Both the position numbers and the translations under genes were made by a program. A DNA stretch of 64,000 nucleotides, from positions 73,783-137,782 of the forward strand of contig CAZOEL010000004.1 in the NCBI GenBank assembly GCA_964578835.1, given 5' to 3'. A model generated the notes under the pieces. That model searched no databases. It saw only the letters and a list, made by a program, of their open reading frames with translations, and was not told where the DNA came from. Source of the DNA: CAZOEL01 sp964578835 (lineage in GTDB: Bacteria; Desulfobacterota; Syntrophobacteria; Syntrophobacterales; Syntrophobacteraceae). Below are positions 25,845 through 33,760 of this stretch, piece by piece. The first letter of the stretch is position 1. Every line of letters begins with the position of its first letter.

Positions 25845-26020
25845 TAATGATTCCTGCTTGCTCCGCGTTTCGAAATAGAATGCCTCCCGGCGCCCCAGGC
25901 GCCGCCGTTGTAGTGAGCGGCCATACTTTATAATTAGTTCTATTTTAACATATAAGATTGTAGTCCAACCAGGCTCAAGATTTATGGCAAATAATCGGGG
26001 GCATAACGGGAGGGGATCCC

Positions 26021-27847
26021 CTACCATTTTTCGGGATTGCCGAGATAGGACTTAAGATTTGTCTTCTTATGGTTTAGCTCCAGTTTTCGGCGTATGCTTT
26101 TTCGGTGGAAGTGCACTGTGCTTTCAGAGGTTCTCAGGATTTCAGCAATCTCCTTGGTTGTTCTGCCATGCCGAATGAGCTCGGCGACACGGATCTCTGA
26201 AGGCGTGAGCACACTGGTGACTTTGGTTCTTTGGAGCAGAGGGGTTACCACCTCCTTGAGATGTGATTCGAGGAGCTCGATGTAGAGCCTTTGATGCTCG
26301 GACGGGCGACTATTCTTGAGCTTGTCCACGTAAGGCAAGATGAGCGCTCGAACATTGTCGATAATGGTCCGCTCAAGCTCTATTCGGTCCTCCTCCCTCT
26401 GCCTCAAGAGTGCCCTCAAGGCTGCATTGGCCTCCTCGAGAAGCTCGGTTTGAACCTGCAGCTTATCCCTCATCCGTATGTGGGCTACAATCCCTGCCGC
26501 CTTGTGGGCGATGGACTCATACAGCTCTTGCACCTTGAGGGGTATCTCCGTCCTGGAATGGGAGGCGATGTTCAATGCCCCGATGACTTCATCTTCCGCT
26601 TTCAACGGGATGGAAACCAGAGACCTTATTCCTTCTTTCTCGAGGAGATCGTCAGTTCCCGCCAGCCCCGTGTAACCAGACCAATAGCGCGGCTCACCCT
26701 GCAAGACACAACGGGCCTGCGGGGAACCCGGACCATAGGACTGAGTCCGTACGACGAATTCGGGGGAAAGTCCTCTATGGTGTCTCAGCCTGAGCTCTTC
26801 CGTTTCAGCCTCTATCAAATACACTCCCCCTGAGTCCATCCCCTCCGCCTGAAGACATGCTTCAAACAAAAACTCCAATGCTTGAGAAAGATTTTGGGCC
26901 GAGGCAACCTTTATGGCAACATCTCTCTCGATGCGGAGAAAGTCCTCCAATTCCCTGCGAGCTGTTATGTCTTCGGCAATGCCAGCGATCCTGGAATACC
27001 AGTGCACAGCGCCGGTATCGACAACCCAGTCCCAAAGCCCTATTCCAGCAAGGCGATGCGCTTCCTTGAGTCGTGTTTGAGTTTGCTTCATGGCTTTCTC
27101 GGCCAGTCTCTTTTCCGTTACATCCTGAACAAAACCGTACATCTTCAAAGGCTTGCCCGTCGCGTCTCGAGTAACGTTTCCCCAGGCATGCAGATAGCGG
27201 ACTTGGCCATCATTTTGCCGGGTGATGCGGTACTCGATATCCTGCGACTTCACTCCGCTGAGAGCATCCTGCAAGGTCTTCTCTGTAGCTTTCCGATCAT
27301 CCGGGTGAGCGATCGATAGGAAATCTTCATGAGTCATGCTGCGCTCACTCGCGCCAACGATATGGAACCAGTTATCCGAGAACTCAAACGCGTTTCTGGC
27401 AAGGTCCCATTCCCAGGACCCCAGCTGAGCTGCCCTTTCGACCTCGGCCAGCTTCGCCTGGCTCTTCTTGAGTGCCTCCTCCATCTTCTTACGGTCTGTT
27501 GTATCTGTCGAGATGCTGCAAATGGCGCAAGCTTCTCCTCCGACATCGGAAACAGGAAACTGAGCGGAAAGAAATCTTCGCATTTCCTGGCAGCCAGGGA
27601 CAGTTACCTCGACTTCCTGTGAAGTGGCTGATTCGATGGGCCTCCTATCATGGGCGTCGAGCTGTTCTGCTATCGCTTCGGGGTCCGAGAGGTGGGCAGC
27701 GATCAAGCGCAACTTCTCCTCGCTCTTCTGCAGAGATTCATTGGCCCTTTCGAGCTCCCCCTTGTCCTTCTCAAGCCCAGCTACCCGCCTGCGCAATTCA
27801 TGTAGTTCGGCCAGCAGTTGATCTTTTGTCTTGACTTCATCCTTCAT
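26021..27847 (-). CDS. PAS/GAF sensor with C-terminal LuxR-type DNA-binding domain
   Basis: 608 residues from ATG 27847 (GGGGAG upstream; a start at 27925 would add 26). Order: coiled coil (LLAELHELRRRVAGLEKDKG), an eroded PAS, a complete PAS (about 130-245: AAQLGSWEWDLARNAFEFSD to GFVQDVTEKR), a PAS reduced to its two ends (GIGLWDWVVDTGAVHW runs straight into GIAEDITARREL), a GAF (about 310-455), a linker and a LuxR helix-turn-helix (LTPSEIRVAELIRHGRTTKE, then TSESTVHFHRKSIRRKL). It heads the minus-strand signalling cluster and may regulate it. Cytosolic. No phosphorylation site was seen. Confidence 0.85.
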   Translation of the reverse strand: MKDEVKTKDQLLAELHELRRRVAGLEKDKGELERANESLQKSEEKLRLIAAHLSDPEAIAEQLDAHDRRPIESATSQEVEVTVPGCQEMRRFLSAQFPVSDVGGEACAICSISTDTTDRKKMEEALKKSQAKLAEVERAAQLGSWEWDLARNAFEFSDNWFHIVGASERSMTHEDFLSIAHPDDRKATEKTLQDALSGVKSQDIEYRITRQNDGQVRYLHAWGNVTRDATGKPLKMYGFVQDVTEKRLAEKAMKQTQTRLKEAHRLAGIGLWDWVVDTGAVHWYSRIAGIAEDITARRELEDFLRIERDVAIKVASAQNLSQALEFLFEACLQAEGMDSGGVYLIEAETEELRLRHHRGLSPEFVVRTQSYGPGSPQARCVLQGEPRYWSGYTGLAGTDDLLEKEGIRSLVSIPLKAEDEVIGALNIASHSRTEIPLKVQELYESIAHKAAGIVAHIRMRDKLQVQTELLEEANAALRALLRQREEDRIELERTIIDNVRALILPYVDKLKNSRPSEHQRLYIELLESHLKEVVTPLLQRTKVTSVLTPSEIRVAELIRHGRTTKEIAEILRTSESTVHFHRKSIRRKLELNHKKTNLKSYLGNPEKW

Positions 27848-28138
27848 ATCCAACTCCCCTGCAGGCCGGATTCCCTCCGCAGATAGTATGTAGACAAAGG
27901 CGCCCAATGTGGTCGGAACTGCCATCGAATTGACGTTCCATCTATGGCTATGGATTCATCTTAATTGGTGTGGGATGATACCATGGACGGGCTTGTGGCA
28001 ATAACAGGAATATTTCAGTAAGATTGCCACTATGGCATTAGGGGCATCCATCAAGAATCGTTCAAGACAGCCATTTCATATGTTGGCATTCCTGATTGAC
28101 TGACAAAAATAAGCTATTCAACCGCTTCGTTCTAACCA

Positions 28139-28369
28139 TCATGCACAGGCTTGAATGTCAAATTCAAAGCGAGCCTGTGTTTGATGATGCTTTTTTGAAG
28201 CAATGGCGGGTTCTGGATCAGACTCGCCGGAAAGTGGCGCTTCTGTGATGATTTCATAGCCTCTGTTTATTGCAAGCTTGATCCACTTCCAGCCAATCTG
28301 CAAATAGCTATTTCTCCGAAACCAATGGGGATCAACGAATCGTCTTTTGCCCTGTCTCACCACTTTCAC
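28139..28369 (-). pseudogene. Possible transposase C-terminal remnant
   Basis: A 76-codon frame encoding RFVDPHWFRRNSYLQIGW, KWIKLAINRGYEIIT and SDPEPAIASKKHHQTQ. From memory the SYxQIGWxWIK and DPEPAIASKKxHQ pieces recall C-terminal ends of IS4-like transposases, but this was not checked. No full-length gene is present, and the next 230 bases form a decayed inverted repeat, so mobile-element debris is the likeliest reading. A small real gene cannot be excluded. Confidence 0.35.
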
Positions 28370-28381
28370 TCCCTTTGAGAC

Positions 28382-28603
28382 CTACTCTATGCACACATCC
28401 TTGCCGATGTAGTATAGTAGCCAATTCAGGGCGTGACCAAGGAACTCGTTGCCAAGTGCGAAGCACAAGAGGCTCGACCGAGACACTGCCCAGGCGCTTT
28501 ATTCCTCTTGCCCTTCGGGCGCGGGCAACGAGTTGCCCGCGCTGCCCAGGATCCGTAAGATCCCGCACTACTCTATATTTCATGAGATGTATGCATAGAG
28601 CAG
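28382..28603. repeat. Imperfect terminal inverted repeat, MITE-like, about 222 bp
   Basis: Ends CTACTCTATGCACACATC (28382-28399) and the complement of 28586-28603 agree at 16 of 18 bases. Inside, GGCAACTCGTTGCC-type sequence occurs near both ends (about 28439 and 28523). A 10-bp hairpin GCGCGGGCAA-CGAG-TTGCCCGCGC lies at 28519-28542. No coding capacity is evident. Confidence 0.5.
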
Positions 28604-29028
28604 TTCATTGGACGGGATAGCCCCCCTGAATTCCTGACCGCCTTCATCCCCTCGTTAGCCGTTCCAACTCAATAGGACTACTGTGTCTTCTTCTGCTGTT
28701 TGTAGTGAAAGATGAGTCTTGTTACTAGAGTATCGACACTGCAGTCTTCTTTCTCTGCTGGTTCATCAAGTTTGATAATTATGTATGAGCAGCTGGAACT
28801 AACCGAAGAAATAATCTTTTATAGCGCCGCTCACAAACTCAGGGCTAGGATGTCTAGAAAGCGCCAAAATAGCACAGAATTCCTATCCGGTTTTTTGACC
28901 GGGTGCATTTGTAAAGTGGTTAAAATGGCAAACGCGAAGCCCCATAGGGGCTGATTCCCTACCCCCTTTTTGCACATGCGCCAGGGGTCAGAAACCGGGC
29001 AATGGTCGAAGGCAAATTGGGGACGTCA

Positions 29029-29160
29029 ATGGCAAGAGCAAAACGGCATTGTACTCCAGAGCATGTCTGGCGCATTACAAATCGGCGTAATAGCAAGGAA
29101 ATTCTGTTCAAGTTCTCCAAGAACCGTCAGGCGTGGCTGCATTGGCTCCCGGAGCAAAGA
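29029..29160 (+). pseudogene. N-terminal fragment of a Y1/RAYT-like transposase
   Basis: The frame from ATG 29029 encodes MARAKRHCTPEHVWRITNRR, then KEILFKFSKNRQAWLHWLPE. This resembles, from memory, the start of a REP-associated Y1 transposase subgroup (pattern MARxKRHYxPGHVWHxTxR...LLKFxxDRxxWLxWLFE). Similarity ends after about 45 residues, before the HUH catalytic motif, and the frame then reads through into the DUF5752 gene. It is a dead fragment. It is noteworthy because REP-type palindromes occur in the same window. Confidence 0.5.
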
Positions 29161-29223
29161 GGCGGAACAGTCTTATATTGTAAAGGTGGTTTATCGAGAA
29201 CCTGGATAGGAGGGCGTATACAC

Positions 29224-29916
29224 ATGATAGAACCCTTTGCCGTAAAAGATTGCACGCTCATCTCCATTGCGACGGGAAAGCGAGTGCAAAACCTGCGAGA
29301 GCTACGTCAGCGCATGGAGGATATCCACCCAGCCTGCATATACTATCACTTTTGGGGCGGCATGCTTGTGCCCCGGTTCGATGATCCCGAATTCCAGAAC
29401 GACTTCGCTTCCTGGGCCTACCATGGGTTGAACGACCTCCGGCTGGCCGAAAGGCTCGGGGTTATCGACCCGACAGAGTACAACAACATGGAGGAGCTTC
29501 GCCGGGAGCTCATTGAAGTCATAGAAGAGAGGCTCGATGAGAGTGAAATCGTTCCCTGGGCGAAGAGCGATCGACAGTTCCATTTCGTCCGATCAAAAAT
29601 CGTAGTGCTGGATACGGGAATGCGAATCGACGATCCGGATAAGCTAAAAGAGATCATCTCGCACATGCCCGTCAGCACCATTTTCTATCATTTCATAGAC
29701 GCCCGCCGCCGAACGCCGGACCGGCGCGACGATTTCAGCCGATGGCTCATGGGTCAGGGAGACCAATACCGGCTCGTAGCTGAGCGCATGATCGCGATCG
29801 ATCCTTACTTCACCACCCTCGCGGGACTGAGGTCCCAGCTTGTTGCAGCGTTTGAAGCGCAGCCCAGGAGATTGGACACATGGTCACAAGCATGCTTGAT
29901 CAGTACGAACAGGTAG
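29224..29916 (+). CDS. DUF5752 family protein of the trehalose locus
   Basis: 230 residues from ATG 29224 (AGGAGGGCG upstream); the longer frame from 29002 includes transposon debris and was rejected. The protein is an internal duplication. Half one (about 2-105) has ACIYYHFWGGMLVPRFDDPE, FASWAYHGLNDLRLAERLGV and IDPTEYNNMEELRRELIEVI. Half two (about 106-212) has STIFYHFIDARRRTPDRRDD, FSRWLMGQGDQYRLVAERM and IDPYFTTLAGLRSQLVAAFE. DUF5752 genes sit beside trehalose-type glycosyltransferases; the biochemical role is unknown. Its 3' end overlaps treT by 37 bases, indicating translational coupling. Confidence 0.75.
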   Translation: MIEPFAVKDCTLISIATGKRVQNLRELRQRMEDIHPACIYYHFWGGMLVPRFDDPEFQNDFASWAYHGLNDLRLAERLGVIDPTEYNNMEELRRELIEVIEERLDESEIVPWAKSDRQFHFVRSKIVVLDTGMRIDDPDKLKEIISHMPVSTIFYHFIDARRRTPDRRDDFSRWLMGQGDQYRLVAERMIAIDPYFTTLAGLRSQLVAAFEAQPRRLDTWSQACLISTNR

Positions 29917-31120
29917 TCGGCCCAGGCGAAATCTTTCAGCTCAGACAGCTTGCCGGCGCTCTCAAAGGCGCCAGAGTCGTCCACGTGAATTCCACCAGAG
30001 AAGGTGGAGGGGTGGCTGAAATCCTGCACAGACTCGTTCCTCTCCAGCGAGAGCTGGGCCTCGATGCAACCTGGGAGGTCATAACGGGAAACTCGGACTT
30101 CTATGAGTGCACCAAGGGCTTCCATAACGCATTGCAGGGAAACCGGACAGACATTCCCGCCTCACTGCTCAGAATCTTTGAGGAAACCAACCGCAGCAAT
30201 GCGGAGGTCCTGCGAGATGTTTTGACCGGCGCTGATTATGTATTCATCCATGACCCTCAACCCGCCCCTCTGCTTCGTTACTGCCAGGATAGAAGAGGGA
30301 AATGGATATGGCGATGCCACATCGATGCGAGTCGGCCTTACAGACCGGTTTGGAAGTACTTGCGCGAGTTCGTGGAAGGTTACGACGCCAGCATCTGGTC
30401 GCTCGCCGCGTTTGCACAGTCGTTGCCTCACCCGACTTATCTTATCGCACCGAGCATAGATCCGCTGAGCGAAAAGAACATCGAGATCGATCCCAGCGAA
30501 ATTGAAATGGTGTGCGCCCATTACGGCTTGGACCCAGATCGCCCTCTCATCGTTCAGATTTCTCGCTTTGACCGCTTCAAAGACCCCCTTGGAGTCATCG
30601 AGGGGTACCGAATGGTCAAGACTCACACTCCTCTTCAGCTAGTGCTCGCCGGGGGGGAGCAGCGGACGATCCGGAAGGAGCGAAGATCCTTGAAGAGGTC
30701 AAGGCCGCCGCGGAAGACGATCCCGACATACACGTGCTGCTTTTGCCCCCCGACGCTCACCGCACGATCAACGCTTTGCAGCGGGCGGCGACGATCGTTT
30801 TGCAGAAGTCTCTCCGGGAAGGATTCGGCCTCACAGTTACCGAGGCCATGTGGAAGGGCAAACCGGTGATTGGAGGGAACACGGGAGGAATCCGCCTCCA
30901 AGTGTACGATCATTATACCGGCTTCCTTGTCAGTACGCCGGAGGGCGCCGCATTGCGCATCCGCTATCTTCTAAAGAGGCCCGAAAGTTTGAAGCAAATG
31001 GGAGAAAGGGCGAAGCAGTTCGCGCTGGAAAACTTCCTTCTCACTCGTCAATTGCGGGAAAATTTGACTCTCATGCTCACCGTCGCGCATGAGCCTTTTG
31101 ATAGAATCGAGCTGACATGA
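29880..31120 (+). pseudogene. treT: Trehalose synthase TreT (GT4), frameshifted in a G7 tract
   Basis: TreT joins a sugar nucleotide and glucose to give trehalose. Two frames together give a full protein of about 413 residues. The first (from ATG 29880, AGGAG upstream) runs to QLVLAGG, with VVHVNSTREGGGVAEIL, YVFIHDPQPAPLLRY and LIVQISRFDRFKDPLGVIEG. The second resumes with ADDPEGAKILEEVKAAAEDD and ends with the GT4 motif LREGFGLTVTEAMWKGKPVI. The frames meet at 30651-30657, seven G's; eight would restore one frame, and the total length then becomes 414 codons including the stop. The change is a single lost G: true mutation, slippage-based switching or a sequencing error. Everything else is well preserved. 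Confidence 0.8.
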
Positions 31121-31449
31121 ATCTTGAAGACGCTTCTCGGCTACTAACCAATTTTCCTCCGCCCCGCTCATGACTAACGGCCGGGAGGCTGACCTCAGTC
31201 GCTCGCTCTTTGGTTCACCGGAGTCCTCCCAAATAGGACTGATTCCTCTTTGATAAGACCGTGTCCATTACTGTAGGAAGAATTTCCCCCTCTTTCCTGT
31301 TTCGCCAGCCTTAGCAATGGCCAAAGCCGGTGGACCAACGCACGTCTATCCAGAAATCTCGCTTGGCATAGGTCTTGTTATGGAATAGAGAACCATTCTT
31401 GAAGTTTCTGTTGTAGTTGACCATTTGGCGCCGGGTACAAAGGAGATTC
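31121..31449. other. Intergenic region after treT
   Basis: 329 bases with no coding signal. At 31365-31380 the plus strand reads TGGCATAGGTCTTGTT, which resembles a sigma-54 site but has GT instead of the essential GC at -12. No convincing terminator for treT was found. Confidence 0.4.
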
Positions 31450-32088
31450 ATGATGACTAGCTCAACAAGACTGACAGCCTCAGGCAATTTTACAGTCGAA
31501 GACGCAAAAGCGTCCATGGCGGCATTGGAAATATTAAGCAGGTTGGAAATCCCGGAGGTCGGCAGAAGACTGGATGACTTCTTATCCGTTCATCCGCAAT
31601 ACATTCCATACAGGGGAAGGCTTTTTCGAGAGTGCAAATTTGCCGCAGCGGCATGCGCCATTGCCGCGTATTGCCATTCATGCGGCGAGTTGGGCAATTC
31701 ACTGGACATTGCCAGGTGTGTCGAGTTCGGCCTCTCCAGGGAGAAAGGAAGCAAGCAGGCGAAAACGAGAAAGAGTGCGCGCGGCCCGATCTTTGAGTCT
31801 GCATCGGAGCTCGAGGATTATATAACCGTGTTCCGTTACGTTCTGATGAGGACCAAGAGGCTTGCAGGATGCGGCGATGACTGCATCCCGACGCCCTTGA
31901 GATCGATTGCCTATTTGATGATCAAGAAGGCCATAAAGAAAAGGCCCTCAACGAACGAGGAATTTGGAAACACCGTCCACCTGCTCGATGAGCTCGCTCT
32001 GCCATTATTGACCGCGATCTTCGAAGAATTCTCATCGGTATCCACAGAAAAAATCACTGGGCAACCGGGCTACGATCCCAGACTGTGA
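31450..32088 (+). CDS. Hypothetical protein in the trehalose locus
   Basis: 212 residues from ATG 31450 (AAAGGAG upstream; an in-frame start at 31417 is less likely). No signal peptide or membrane segment. It is predominantly helical with many charged residues and a few Cys (CKFAAAACAIAAYCHSC; CGDDC near residue 149). The repeated short spacing of Cys could bind metal, but no known motif was recognised. It is followed by a 59-codon ORF that overlaps its stop (GTGA), so the two may be co-translated. Function unknown. Confidence 0.55.
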   Translation: MMTSSTRLTASGNFTVEDAKASMAALEILSRLEIPEVGRRLDDFLSVHPQYIPYRGRLFRECKFAAAACAIAAYCHSCGELGNSLDIARCVEFGLSREKGSKQAKTRKSARGPIFESASELEDYITVFRYVLMRTKRLAGCGDDCIPTPLRSIAYLMIKKAIKKRPSTNEEFGNTVHLLDELALPLLTAIFEEFSSVSTEKITGQPGYDPRL

Positions 32089-32264
32089 ATGCCGTAGCCC
32101 ATACGGCCTCAATACAGACGGCCGCGGCGAGAATTGAGAAAGCCCAAGCTGTTAAGAGCATTCTTGAACCTCGCCTTGGCATCGGAGACCAGACAGCCGC
32201 GCCTCCCATTGAGGGGCTGAAACTGAAGCGCAACCGTCTGCTGCTGAGACAACATCTGAGATGA
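32085..32264 (+). CDS. Possible 59-residue protein, coupled to the preceding gene
   Basis: An ORF from GTG 32085 to TGA 32264, overlapping the upstream stop as GTGA, a common coupling arrangement. The product (MNAVAHTASIQTAAARIEKA and so on) is Ala-rich and helical, with a basic C-terminus (KLKRNRLLLRQHLR). It resembles no known family. The coding case rests on the overlap and its open length; a chance frame is possible. The convergent otsA stop is only 6 bases away. Confidence 0.35.
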   Translation: MNAVAHTASIQTAAARIEKAQAVKSILEPRLGIGDQTAAPPIEGLKLKRNRLLLRQHLR

Positions 32265-32269
32265 TATGG

Positions 32270-33760
32270 TCAAGAGGCCTTCAAGGGCGTTGGAACAAAG
32301 AATTCCATATGTGGAAAGCTGCTGAGATCTTTTGCAATTCCAGCTTTTAGAAATGAATTCACCCAGCTGTATATATCCTGCTTTCTAATCGACCGCCTCA
32401 GGCCTTTCATCCTTGCATGCTTCTCATGAGGGTCCATGCTAAAGGCTTGATGGATCGCATCGGCGACGCCCTCGACGTGGTAGGGGTTTACGAGCAGGGC
32501 GCCATGATGCAGCTGAGCCGCGGCGCCGGCAAATTCACTAAGGATGAGCACGCCGTCTTCCCTTGTGCGGCTGGCGCAGTATTCTTTTGCAACAAGGTTC
32601 ATTCCATCTTTAAGGGGCGTCACCAGAGCCATGTCGCACGCCCGGTAGTAGGCGGCAAGCTCTGAGCGGTTAAGCGACCGAAACATATAGTTGATAGGGG
32701 TCCATCCGACTTCGGTGTATTCGCCGTTTATCTCGCCCACGAGCCTCTCTATATCCTGCTTGAGAAGATCGTATTCCCGGATGGTCTCCCGGCTCGGCAC
32801 CACCACCTGGATGAGCGTGATCTTCCTTCGAAGCCTCGGGTATCGCTCCAGCGCATTTCTCAAAGCATGAAGCCGGTTGGGAATCCCCTTGGTGTAATCG
32901 AGCCTGTCCACTCCCAGGATAAGCTGTCGATTGGGCAGGTTATGACGTATCATTCTCGCTTGTCTGCTCGCTTCTTGACCGGAAGCAATATCGGCAAACT
33001 CATTGAAGTCGATGCTTATGGGAAACGCCCCTATCAGCGCCTCTTTTTCCGGAGTAACAAGCTTACATACATGTCCACGCCCATATGCCTTCACACCGGG
33101 GGTGAGGGCTCGAACGCATCCTATAAAGTTTCTGCGGTCTCGCACTGTCTGAAAGCCTATAAGGTCGTGCTGCATCAATCCATCCAGAATCTCGAAGCGC
33201 CAGGGAAGCCGAAGGAAGACGTCGAGAGGAGGGAACGGGATATGAAGGAAGAATCCCGTATGGCGCACCGCGCCAAGTCTTTTCAGCTCCGCCGCGATGA
33301 GGCTCAGCTGATAGTCGTGTATCCACACATAGTCCTCTTCATCCGTATACTCCAGGATAGCCTCGGCAAACTTCCTGTTGACGTGTTTATAAACCTCCCA
33401 GTAGCTGGGATCGAAGTTGCAGCGGGTGGGAAGATCGTGAAAGAGGGGCCAGAGGATTTCATTGGAAAAGCCGAAGTAGTATTTGCGCACTTCATCTTCG
33501 GAAAGGCTGACGGGTTTTAGATCATAGCCTGTTTCATCTGCGCCTCGGGATAGAAGCTCTTCCAGGAATGAAGCGTTCTGCAGTTCTTCGGAGCTATTTC
33601 CAAGCCATCCAATCCATAGTCCGCCTCGGTTCCGGAGCACCGGGCCAAGAGCGGTGATAAGACCTCCAGAACCGGGACTAATGCTCCATTGACCTTTATT
33701 GCTCTCGCTCACTACTATGGGCAGTCGGTTCGAAACGACTGCAAGTCTTCTGGTCTCCAT
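32270..33760 (-). CDS. otsA: Trehalose-6-phosphate synthase OtsA (GT20)
   Basis: OtsA transfers glucose from UDP-glucose to glucose-6-phosphate. The 496 residues show the family features: RLAVVSNRLPIVV, GGLITALGPVLRNRGGLWIG, DYVWIHDYQLSLIAAELKRL, TGFFLHIPFPPLDVFLRLPW, ILGVDRLDYTKGIPNRLHAL and GMNLVAKEYCASR. The ATG at 33760 follows GGAAAGGAG. It overlaps the 3' end of otsB by 65 bases, so both are one transcript and probably coupled. Together with otsB it gives an intact route to trehalose, alongside the frameshifted treT. Cytosolic. Confidence 0.95.
   Translation of the reverse strand: METRRLAVVSNRLPIVVSESNKGQWSISPGSGGLITALGPVLRNRGGLWIGWLGNSSEELQNASFLEELLSRGADETGYDLKPVSLSEDEVRKYYFGFSNEILWPLFHDLPTRCNFDPSYWEVYKHVNRKFAEAILEYTDEEDYVWIHDYQLSLIAAELKRLGAVRHTGFFLHIPFPPLDVFLRLPWRFEILDGLMQHDLIGFQTVRDRRNFIGCVRALTPGVKAYGRGHVCKLVTPEKEALIGAFPISIDFNEFADIASGQEASRQARMIRHNLPNRQLILGVDRLDYTKGIPNRLHALRNALERYPRLRRKITLIQVVVPSRETIREYDLLKQDIERLVGEINGEYTEVGWTPINYMFRSLNRSELAAYYRACDMALVTPLKDGMNLVAKEYCASRTREDGVLILSEFAGAAAQLHHGALLVNPYHVEGVADAIHQAFSMDPHEKHARMKGLRRSIRKQDIYSWVNSFLKAGIAKDLSSFPHMEFFVPTPLKAS

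Larger units (their letters stand above)
27848..29223. other. Transposon graveyard between the signalling cluster and the trehalose locus
   Basis: About 1.4 kb without an intact gene. It contains a possible IS transposase C-terminal remnant (28139-28369), a long imperfect inverted repeat (28382-28603) with an inner hairpin (28519-28542), and the start of a decayed Y1/RAYT-like transposase (29029-29160). A reading frame at 28712-28954 lacks a ribosome site and was not accepted. The promoter of the LuxR-type gene should lie in 27850-28100, which is fairly AT-rich. Confidence 0.55.

Noticed and set aside
22857..26027. Long coiled-coil DNA repeats in the cheB/cheR gene as a CRISPR-like or minisatellite array
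   Set aside because: The repeats are in-frame heptads (EELQSxN) of a protein coiled coil and vary at the DNA level.
28712..28954. 80-codon frame in the transposon spacer
   Set aside because: No ribosome site and no similarity; it lies in decayed repeat-rich DNA.
31365..31380. TGGCATAGGTCTTGTT as a sigma-54 promoter
   Set aside because: The -12 element has GT instead of the near-invariant GC, and the leader to 31450 is not supported by other signals.
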